64,000 nt of DNA from Hyphochytrium catenoides (taxonomy: Eukaryota > Sar > Hyphochytriomycetes > Hyphochytriales > Hyphochytriaceae). The notes beneath the pieces are model-generated. The model searched no databases and was not told the origin of the DNA. It worked only from the letters and a program-made list of their open reading frames with translations. The stretch covers positions 3,951 to 67,950 of the forward strand of contig FLMG01003035.1 of NCBI GenBank assembly GCA_900088475.1, written 5' to 3'. Both the position numbers and the translations under genes were made by a program. This document shows, piece after piece, positions 24,754 through 34,244 of the stretch (within the stretch, counting starts at the first letter, position 1; each line of letters begins with the position of its first letter).

Positions 24754-26136
24754 TGAACGTGTCAAAATCTCTGCACGTGGTTCTTAGGCCGAAACTGGAG
24801 ATATTGCGCTTCCTCGGCCACTCGCTCCCAAATAGGGCTGGACCCTTCGCAAGCTCGAAGGTGCAAGCGAGGATAGTCACCAGTCGTCTGTCACCGGTTT
24901 CTTATACTGTTAGACGGTTTGCTTGCTGCGCCTTATAGTCCTGATATCTTCCAATCGTTGCCACTTCCCACACTGCCTGGGAGCTCCTGTCGATTGCCAC
25001 CTGACTATAACAACACGCTCTCGCTCTCCCTCTCTTCTCTCCCGTCCTTGTCCTCTGCCCCTTTCCTCGTCCTGACGCCACTTTGGCTGCTCTTCTCACC
25101 CGCAACCTCCAACCTTCTCGCTCTCATCAGCAGCTCAGCAGCTCACACCAGCAGCAGCTCACCAGCCCACATCAGCAGCAGCTCACACTAGCACCAGCAC
25201 CAGCAGCAGCTCACACCAGCACCAGCAGCAGCTCACACCAGCACCAGCAGCAGCTCACACCAGCACCAGCACCAGCTCACACCAGCAGCAGCTCAGCAGC
25301 TCACACCAGCAGCTCAGCAGCTCACATCAGCAGCAGCTCAGCAGCTCACATCAGCAGCAGCTCATACCAGCAGCAGCAGCTTGGCAAGTGCATCTCCTCT
25401 GTCATTGTCCCTCCTCCAGGGCATCCACGGCATTTTCTTTATCTCTGACTTCGTGACGTTTCAGTGAGGCGCTATGCGCTTCCACGACAGTGATAACTGA
25501 GAAAGAATCACTCACTTTCGATATTGAGCTCTTTGTCTAGGCCACCTACATGTGCCCCATACTCCGCTTCAAACACGCTTGACCACGTGATTTCTGATAG
25601 AAAGCCTACCCATTCTAAGGAAGGGCAAATGAAGGGATAGCGGAGTACGCTGCGGCTTTGGCGGCAAAAGCTGCCACTCAAGCTTCATTTCTCAATAATC
25701 ATTGGCAGAGGCCAGACAGACTTGAAGCTTTGAAGCTCGTTCTCTGTGCTTATCCTTGGCCTGGGGCCTTTCTCCCGTGCTCCATCGGGGTTTCAAGCTC
25801 GGTAGGGCTCATCAAGAAGCCATATAGGCTAGGCACGAAGAGTGCATCGTTAAATCGTCTCCGGTGTAAGAGATCATGCCAAATTGAAGTTTTGGCTTAG
25901 GTTGAATATTGCACTAGTAGGAGAGGATCAACCTAGGAGAGGATCAACCGGGTGCAGAACTAGCGGGCTCATCATGGTAGTTCGCAAGGAAAGATGCGGG
26001 GGTTAAGGGCATTACCATGAGTCTTAGATCGTGGTTAGACGAGGACGTCAAGCTCTTAGCAGTCCTTGGGAGCTGTGAGTCGACCAGGCCGGGACAGTGG
26101 TAGAAGGGCTTTTCGGATCTGCTTGTCGATAGCGCG
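24754..26136. promoter_or_regulatory. Divergent intergenic region with a minisatellite
   Basis: This 1.4-kb spacer lies between two genes transcribed away from each other. It holds the CAGCAGCTCACA minisatellite and the presumed promoters. Plus-strand frames at 25083-25448 translate the repeat, and 25658-25900 shows no family resemblance. Confidence 0.5.
25126..25382. repeat. CAG/CAGCTCACAC minisatellite
   Basis: About 255 bases of imperfect tandem units built from AGCAGCTCACACCAGCACC and AGCAGCTCACATCAGC variants with mixed CAGCAG trinucleotides. An open frame crosses it (His-Thr-Ser-Ser and Gln-rich), but there is no other sign of a gene. Confidence 0.9.
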
Positions 26137-29100
26137 ATGGCTGAGGGGAATCATGAAGGTGAGCATTCCATCAGCAAACGAACTACTGAAGCTTTTCTAC
26201 CCTACTACCGAGGATAATAACCCTTAACTAACTCCGGAACGTGTCTCAGAGATGTTCTTGGAGGCAATCAAGGATGCCCTTGATAACCACGGGCTTGTGT
26301 GGGCCAAAGTGGGGAATCATCCCTTCTGGCCAGCCAGGGTAACCGCACTTCTAGTGTCTTCTCCTTCCTTTCCTATTCTCTATCTATCGTCTCATAACTT
26401 TCTTACGGCTGCTCCCTATGCATGTATTAGCAACTTGTAGGATCGGTTAATCACAGCGCTTCTGGTTCCTTAGCGTTATGTTGGCGGATGCCATCTGGAC
26501 TCCTCTTTCTTGCAGTGGCAACTAACGCACTGCTTTCCGTTTAGTCGCCATGTCGATAGAGTCATCTTGAGTTTCACTTTCCTCCTATCTCATTGGCCCC
26601 AGACTAGGCTTTGCAATTCCTGACCGATCTATCCTTTCTGCTATCCTGCTTCTTTAGCTATGCAACCGCGCCGAGGCTCTAAATATGATGAAATATAAGG
26701 GCGTCAAGGACGTGGCCTGCGTTTATTTTCTTGGGGCACATAACTTGTAAGGATCTGTAGATGGTGACACACTGTTCCCAGCCTCAGTTCTTGCACATAG
26801 CAAGCTTTACCTCGGTTCATGCTCTTCGGCTTCCAAGTCTTCTCCTGTCCCTTAGCCTTCGGACCTCAGCCTTCTCGCACGGGGACAACATGTCCGATCG
26901 GGGTAAAAGTCAGCCCTGACGTCTGTTTCATTTTAGTGGTTGGGTGAGGACTGCAGGGCTCAGACCGTACTCCAACCCACCGATCAATGCCAAGAAGCAT
27001 GCTGGGCAGAAATTCAGGCTTGGACTAGAGGTAAAATGCCCTTGAGCGCTTTTCATTCTCTTTGGCTCCATTTTCTCTCTTGTTGTCTGCACCAGTCGGA
27101 ACCACTCTTACATCAACCCTTCTGATGCGTTCAAACTTGATATTTGGAACCATAATGGTGTAGGAGGCGGAGAACCAACAACGAGACCTCTCCCCTGAGA
27201 GACGGTACGAGCTGAAGGACATCTATGGGCACCTAACAAGGTAGGTTAGAGGCTTGTCTGCTAGTCCTTAGATCTTTCTTAAAATCCTTTTCTTTCGCCT
27301 GCTTCGCGCTCCCCAAAGAAACCAGAATGGTGAGGTTACCATTGAATACCTCGAGGAAGATCCTATTGCTGGGCTGTGCTGCATCTGCTATCGGCCTACT
27401 GCGGAGCACCCGGCTCTCTATTGCGATGGCTCAAGCTGCAACCGAGAGTACCACATGGCTTGTCTCAGACCTCCAATTACAGAGGTAGAAACCCTTGAGG
27501 CCCACTTAACGTTCTCTAGGCCCCTTGGCCGTACCTTCACTGCCAATTGTCCCTCCTGCCAGTTGCCAATTCTCCTTCCTGGTTTTTTTTGCTCCGCTTT
27601 CAGCAGTGCTCTCTGTTGGTCGGACGATCTCTCATTATGGCTTTCCTAGACAGTCTCTTCTCTCGTCTTGGTGCTCTTACTTTTCTAGCCTTTGCCATAT
27701 CGGTGTCCTTTGGATTGCCACCTAGAGTGAGCAGTGTTATAAATTTTGAAGTTAGTGTTTACAGCTCTCCCAGGAGTGCCGTTGTAGGGCCTGGTTGTCC
27801 TTTGCCGGCGCGTTCTAATTCTTGGCTTCCTATTTCTCAGATTCCCAAAGGCTCTTGGCTTGGACCCTGCTGTCGGTATAGGAAGGCGGGTCCTGGTCCA
27901 GTTGTACCTCCGCCATCTTCCTCTTTTAAACAGCCTGATAGCAGGCAACCGAGCGGTGGGAACGGAGCAACCGCAAAGCATCCTACAGCCGGCAGGAAGC
28001 GCGCAAGGGAGACAAGGACGCCAGGTCCTGAGATGAAGGTAGGCCTAGCCGAAAAGGTGGGAAAGGCCAATGCGTTATAGTTACCCCGAGGACTCATTTG
28101 GCAAGGAAGGGTATCGTGGACGTGAATAAGGACGGAGGAAAGTGGGGAAGGAGATACTGGGCCAAGCAGATGACCCTCACTGCTCGTTTCTCTTTCTTCT
28201 ACAGGTGCCACCCACTCTTCCAGAGAACGCGGAAGATTTCTGTCTCATCTGTGGTCTCTCAGGCGAGCTTTTGCTCTGTGACTATCCTCAATGTCCAAAG
28301 GTTAGTGATTTTGTCCTTCCGTCTTCAAATGCAAATAGCGCTTGCACTGAAGGTTGGAAGAGTGCATGACCGCAGGCAGTACTTTCTCTTTGCACTTTTT
28401 GTTGTCCTAAACCTTTAATCCGCCGTACCCTCCAATCCCTAAATCCTTTTGCCCCGACAGGTGTACCACCTTGCTTGCCTGCACGGAAATATGTTGCCCA
28501 CGGATGATGCAACGGAGTGGATCTGCCCGCGACACACATGTGTTATCACAGGTGTTAAAGAGGATCCTAAAGGGATGATATGCGGTAGGTTTGGAGGTAT
28601 AACCACTTGTGCCTGGCTGGTACAGCTTTCACCTCTTTTGTTCAAATTGTGCCTGATTTCATCACGCTAGTGCTACGACTTTGTGATGCCTCGCCCTGGG
28701 CATGACTCTTCGGCGTGACTACTTAGTGCTGACGGGCGTGCCTGTTATTGCACAAATCTTTAGGGAAGAAGTCAGCAGCTGGAACAAAGGATCCATTGGA
28801 TGAACAAGCAACAAACGCTGGAGTAGCAAGCTCGAAGCCAAGATTAGGAGAGATCACTACAAGGCGGCGATCCTCAACCCGGATTGCTCTCAATGGTTCT
28901 CCATCACTCCCCCCGCACTCCGTCGAGCGACTTTGGAAGTGTCAGAAGTGTCCTGTGGCGGTTTGTGATGACGCTATGCCCTTGGAATACGTCTCCGCAC
29001 ATGTCAGCGCCACAGCTCAGAGTCATTTATTTGGAGGAAAGGAGAATGGAAGGCAACAGACCAAGGAAGAGAAAGCACAGGAGGTGGTTCAGGAGGAGGG

Positions 29101-31841
29101 CCATGAAGCTTCAGCTGCAGAGACAGATGGCAACATAAAGAAGATATCGGACCAAAGCGAAATTCTGATCTCTGATGTTGGACAACAGCACAGGAGAGCC
29201 GCGGCAGGAGAGACATTGGAGGCTGAGGAGCTAAACGATAAGGAGGCGGACGCGCGAACTTCTCGCAAAGAGAATGCCGAGCAATCACGGCCCTCACGGC
29301 GAAGTTTAGCTGAAGCTAGCCGAGAAAATGCACAGGCTATCTTCACTCGAAGAGAGAGCACAGGTGGCCCTGTCACGAGAAGAGAAAGCACGGAGGGACG
29401 GAGAGAAAGCGCCGAAACAACGCATCAGTCTGGTCGGACAATGGTCCCAAACCCTCTGTACATAGGCACACATAAGGGAAAGAAGCTCTTTGTCTGTCCC
29501 AACTGTCGCCAACCAAGCGCGAGAGTCAGATTGGCAAAGGTGTTGGAGAGAGCTTGGGCAGCGGTGGCGAGTAATCATCTTGCCCTACCGTTTATGGGCC
29601 CTTTCCTTCCTCTTTCCTCTGACATAGCAAGAGGCAGCGGGAAGGATAAGAAGGAACTAGATTTGGGCCTGATGCTGTTAAAGATTCGGGAGCTGCAATA
29701 TGATAGCGGGGAGAGCTTCTTGGTGGATATTAGCCTGCTAAGGGATCAGCTTGACAAAGTGTTAGGGCGGGAAGAGGACCCTATCAAGGTGCGTCGTGGC
29801 CAACAAATAGAAAGAAATTCTGAATTCGGGAGACAAAGCAGCGCTGTGTGACAACCCTCTGACTTTCATACTGTGGGCTAAGACTGCAGTTTTTGTGGGA
29901 ACAATGGCTGTCTCACGCTGTTCCGCGGTTTTTATATGGTGGCATTGATCTCTCTCTCTCTTGCTTTCAACGACCACCATATAAAAACTGCCTGTCTTTC
30001 TGTCTTCAGGAGGCTTTTAACACACTGAGCCTAATACTGGAGACGCAGCTCGAGGTTCTGAGGCCTGCAATTTTAAGAGCAGAAGAAGATATTAGAAGGG
30101 GACAAGCAGCACCTAGTCGTTGGCCTCTGTGGAGAGTTAGATGGCGAGCTGAGTGCATGGTAGTGGTCCCTTCCACATGCAGCCTCCTTCCTTCTTATGA
30201 GCATCTCTATCTTCCTTTGTCAATTCATTTAGTCCTTCTTCGTTTCCTGTGCTTCCTGCCTTGATCTATAACTTGTTTAGCTGGCCTGCATCATATAACT
30301 GATCCTTGAGACGAAGGTTGGCGGTTGACCTAATAGCATCGTGCGGCCTCCTTTCGAATGTAGCTCAGTCCCGTACCGGAAGTGCTACAAGTGGGCACTG
30401 TGGGGTGCCGGACGCATTCAGAGTGGATCCGATACGTTAGTGAGCCTCCTGCAAAGGCCCTTCCGACTTACACGCGCGCTCTACCCCCGTCACACGCGGA
30501 GCGAGAGACCGTGGCCCATGTTGGTACGGAAGAGGAGGGGTCAGGTGAGAGATGGACAGAAACACCGAGAGCAATTGATGTGTGACCGATCAGCCAGCGC
30601 GGTGGGATCACAACTGAGCGGAGGGGACGCTTTTGCTTCCTATTTCTGACAGTATGTTCCTTAGGCACTATGACCAATGGCAGGCCCAAGAAGGTGCAGC
30701 GCAATGTAAGCTCCGAGGCTTCCAAGGTCTGGGCATAACTTCGTTGCAGAAAACCCTCTTAAGAGCTAACTTTTCACTCTGCATTTTATGCCGCTGATTC
30801 CAACTCCATTTGTTCCATTTGTAATAGATGAACAGTCTTGAGGTCAGAGACCAGCCCGCGGTCGCCTCTCTGTCAGAAAGGGAGGGGGAAGACGTGGCTG
30901 CTTTCTTAGTAGGGTTGAGAGACCATATCCAGGAAGCGCCAAGGAGAAGGTAAGACAGTAGACTCTACATCTGACAACCTTGTCTAGCTGCGAAGTACTC
31001 TATCTCAGCTATTATTAGGGTACAATCTCTTGCTTGCTTACAGCCTCCCTTAGTCCATAGCTTGTCCATATATCTTCTCTCATCTATGTCGAGAAGATGT
31101 TCCCTGAACTGCAACTCTCGCCTTAGCGCTGTGGACTACTTCCGCTCTCCTTCTGAGATGGAGATGACAGAGCTCTTTCAAGAGCAGTCTCGCTTGCTGA
31201 GTAAGGTGATGGAGATGAGCGCTCTAATCCGCCAGGAATGGACATTTGAAAGAGAAGAGCTTCTGCAGGTTAGATGCAAGGCCGCTTGACAGTGACTCTT
31301 ATCAGCCTTGCCTGTCTCCCTGCTAGCTTTCTTCCTTCCTGACCTGCATTTGGCCGTGTAGCCTGCCCGCCTCTTCAGCACAAACATACTCTTCCTGATA
31401 ACCCTTTCATCCTCACCGCCTTTAGGATGCCGAGGGTAGAGGAGTGCTAACAATAGGAGAAGGACGATTAGCTCTAGAGCTGCAGGCTGCTAATAAGGTG
31501 GGAAGCAAGTGGCACAACGCATCTCTGAGCCTTCTGACTCCTTATATTTCAACTTAACGTGAAGAGCTTGAGAGCGAGGCTGCAGCAGAGGGAAAAGGAG
31601 CTGCGAATATTTAGAGAACAGTGGACGGAGCTCCGCGAAGAGCTCAGCCGGACTCGTGCAGAAGTTGACAGATTGCAAGTGAGTCTCCCTGAATGCGAAA
31701 CAGTGCCTCTTGTCCGTTCTACGGGGTCCAACCAATCTATCGTCAACAAAACGCATAGCTGTGACTCACACGAGCGGCTTACTAATACCTTCTGCTTCGT
31801 ATCATCAGGACGAATTGGCTGGAGCGAAGGGAGCGTGTTAG
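26137..31841 (+). CDS. PWWP-PHD-PHD chromatin reader with bromodomain-like region
   Basis: Eighteen phase-consistent exons: 26137-26158, 26250-26338, 26658-26746, 26937-27030, 27164-27240, 27319-27484, 27841-28038, 28205-28300, 28461-28584, 28764-29788, 30010-30159, 30364-30544, 30665-30705, 30828-30949, 31127-31268, 31426-31497, 31565-31678, 31809-31841. They give 944 residues. A PWWP domain lies at about 15-100 (GLVWAKVGNHPFWPAR, then FGWVRTAGLRPY). PHD1 is at about 140-190 (CCICYRP...HMACLRPP). PHD2 is at about 253-310 (CLICGLSGELLLCD...YHLACLHG...WICPRHTC), followed by an NSD-like Cys cluster (WKCQKCPVAVC). A Ser/Glu-rich linker contains repeated RRESTxG motifs. A zinc-like CPNCR and a divergent bromodomain-like helical segment follow at about 570-700. 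A coiled coil forms the C-terminus. Known PWWP and PHD modules read histone methylation, so a nuclear chromatin role is inferred. Confidence 0.85.
29928..29988 (+). repeat. Perfect 15-bp inverted repeat in an intron (hairpin)
   Basis: GTTTTTATATGGTGG at 29928-29942 is matched by its exact reverse complement at 29974-29988, with a 31-base CT-rich loop. It lies inside the intron 29789-30009 of the PWWP/PHD gene, just upstream of the acceptor. Confidence 0.9.
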
Positions 31842-32564
31842 CGATGGCCTTTGCGTCCGTTAAATCTAGCCGAAGTGGCCTCAGGGTAACATCAATCAGT
31901 ACACTGGTTGAGACTATGCACCAAGATGTAAAGACAGTAAGCAAGTCAGGCTTCTCTTTGGTAAAGATCCTTAAGCTTAGAGAAGCACGGACCAGATAAG
32001 AACCTTCTGGCCCTGAGAGGTGTAAATGTCATGGGGGCGAAAAATGGAGAGGAGAGAGAAGAGAGAGAGAGTGGAGGAGAAAGAGAGGGAAAGGAACAGC
32101 TTCTTAGATGGTCTGGCAAGAGAAGTAATGCAGTCAGATCTGAACAACAGAGAAGGCCACCGACACTAGTACACAGCGGGAGGTCTTTAGGAAGAGAAGC
32201 GGGCGCAAGTATATCGTTTGGCTGTCTAATTTAATGAAGAGAAGCAGGTGACTCGTTGCCAGCCGCCACTTCACTAGTCTCCAGTCTATAGAGGGTCGTA
32301 TGTACTCTGCCTAGCCCTCAGTATGTAACTCTCCTGCCAACCGCCTAAACCGCCTCGTCGATCATCTCCGTGTGAACCCTGCGCACGGGCCCAGCACAGC
32401 TACTTCTATCCACTCCTTCCGCTCTCCACACTCTCTTCTCTACCTATCTGCACACGCTGTCCATCGAGTGAAAGTAGGTTCATTTCTCTGTCTTTTGTTC
32501 CCTCCCAGACAATTCTACTTCTCCCCGGTTACGTCCTTGGTCCCTAGCTCGGCCTCCTTTGGCC
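31842..32564. other. Convergent spacer between the PWWP/PHD and ankyrin genes
   Basis: About 720 bases between two gene 3' ends. It contains a GA-rich patch at about 32038-32095 and no supported gene. Confidence 0.5.
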
Positions 32565-33077
32565 TTATTGCACCACGCAGCCACTAGAGGTGGCATTCGG
32601 GTCACCCAGCTCCTTCATGAGCTTGAGCAGCTCTTTATTCTCAGTTTTGAAAGCCAAGTCCCAGGCCGTCTTGTCATTGGCGTCCTTCATGGTCATGTCC
32701 GCCTTGCGCTGCATCAGAAGTTTGACCACCTCCAGCTTCTGCCCCTCAGCTGCTCCCATGACGGGCGTCATCTTGGAGGTAGTCATGGCATTGATGTTGG
32801 CACCTTTGTCTAGAAGAAGAGCACAGCTCTCTGTATGACCACTAATGGCCGCCCAATGAAGAGCTGCGCGGCCGCTCTTATCTGCGCCGTTAATATCTGC
32901 GCCTTTATCCAGGAGAAGCTTTATAATTTCGATATGATTTCCTCCTGCGGCACGATGAAGCGGCCTTCTATCGCCTGCACCAGGTGCGTTGACATCTGCG
33001 CCCTGTTGGATGAGCTCAAGGACTTGATTCTTTTCGCCGTTGTGTGCGGCTTTGTGCAAGGGGAGATCGTTTGGCAT
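32565..33077 (-). CDS. Small ankyrin-repeat protein with C-terminal CaaX box
   Basis: A single exon of 170 residues with a clean ATG. It is made almost wholly of ankyrin repeats of 33 residues: PLHKAAHNGEKNQVLELIQQ, RRPLHRAAGGNHIEIIKLLL, RAALHWAAISGHTESCALLL, KMTPVMGAAEGQKLEVVKLL and a final degenerate repeat. This size and style recall gankyrin-type stand-alone ankyrin proteins, but I cannot name an orthologue. The last residues are SSGCVVQ, a CaaX prenylation motif (Cys-Val-Val-Gln), so the protein is predicted to be lipidated and membrane-tethered. It is one of only two intronless genes here. The target protein is unknown. Confidence 0.85.
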   Translation of the reverse strand: MPNDLPLHKAAHNGEKNQVLELIQQGADVNAPGAGDRRPLHRAAGGNHIEIIKLLLDKGADINGADKSGRAALHWAAISGHTESCALLLDKGANINAMTTSKMTPVMGAAEGQKLEVVKLLMQRKADMTMKDANDKTAWDLAFKTENKELLKLMKELGDPNATSSGCVVQ

Positions 33078-33610
33078 GTTAACAGATAAAGTGCCTGCGG
33101 TCTGAGGTTACTCTGAATATCTAGGTCTGCTATGTCAATGCCCTCGGTTCACTGCTCGTAGCGAAGATCCAAGCTCTGGCTGCAAAGGCACCAAGTATCC
33201 TCTCTGTGTGTGGTGATCTTGTCTTTGTAAGGAGGAGGTCTTAGCAGGTTCCGAGTTACTGTTAGTCGCGAACCAAAGGTGAAGCTTGGTCTAATGGTTG
33301 GCCTTTCTCAAGGAGCACGGGCACTGACGATTGTCTTCTGACGCGCTCTCCTATGGGTCCCTCTGCTTCCTTCTAGCTCTCTAAGGTCTGTTTCTGTTCG
33401 TCCGCGGGACTGACGCAGCAGCCTGCGATGCTTCTGCTAGCCAATACGGCGATAAGACAGTGCCAAGTAACCGCGTCAGCTGAAGGGGAGCGGCATGAAG
33501 AAGAGAGCTGCGAAGAGAAGATAATGGACCTACCGGGAGGTGTCACACCCACAGACAGAGAGTGAAGACCACGCCGTGGATTACCAGGCTTTAGAGGCTC
33601 CACTCTCTCT

Positions 33611-33643
<33 letters not shown>

Positions 33644-34244
33644 CCTCTCTCTCTCTCNNNNNNNNNNNNNNNNNNNNNNNNNNNNNNNNNNNNNNNNNNN
33701 NNNNNNNNNNNNNGCGGGAGAGATGGTAGGAGCCAACTGACAAAGAGACAGGCGGCGAAAAGCAACTTCCCAGCAGATTGCAAAGCACTCCTGGTGGCGC
33801 AATTTAGAGAATCGCTCCCATTGCTAAGTTACCCCATGGATTCACATCCATGAGCTACCAGTCTTGTACCTTCGGACCTTGGATTATCACGGGGTTGGGT
33901 TAAAGAACTGGGGAGAGAAGGTGTAACCCCTTCTTAGAGTTGAAGGGTCAGATAATCAACTGAGGATCTAATGGGTGATAACTGCAAGAGATGGTTTCTA
34001 TAAGAATGATTTTTCTAGTTGAAGATCGGAAAACTGCAGCTCTGACAGAGTTTCATCGGCACCCCGAAGATCGATGGAGATCGGAAGTGCAGACAGAGCT
34101 CGCCGCATCCTTCCATAGCTCCCCAGAGCCCAGACCATAACTAGGATTCCCTTTTTCTGTGGTTTCTCCACTGGTTCAGCTAGGGGTGCGGGGTCCGAGG
34201 TAAACGCGCTCAGGACGCCGAGATAACCGCGGTCAGCTGTAGCG
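33078..34244. promoter_or_regulatory. Divergent intergenic region with CT repeat and gap
   Basis: About 1.2 kb between the ankyrin gene and FOXRED1, which point away from each other. It holds a CT run at 33600-33657 that leads directly into an assembly gap. Frames across the gap are repeat translations. No supported gene. Confidence 0.5.
33658..33713. other. Assembly gap (56 N) at a CT microsatellite
   Basis: The N run follows a long CT tract directly, so the gap probably reflects failure to assemble the microsatellite. Confidence 0.95.

Noticed and set aside
25083-25448. 121-codon Gln/His/Ser/Thr-rich frame
   Set aside because: It is open only because the minisatellite unit lacks stops. 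No start context or flanking exon supports it.
27031-27163. Possible coding segment RNHSYINPSDAFKL in the PWWP/PHD gene
   Set aside because: It runs into a stop and its frame does not match the flanking exons. Treating the stretch as an intron joins LGLE to EAENQQRDLSPERR in perfect phase.
29893-30264. Frame starting before 30010 in the PWWP/PHD intron
   Set aside because: The part before 30010 contains the hairpin and a polypyrimidine tract; only the portion after the acceptor at 30010 is coding.
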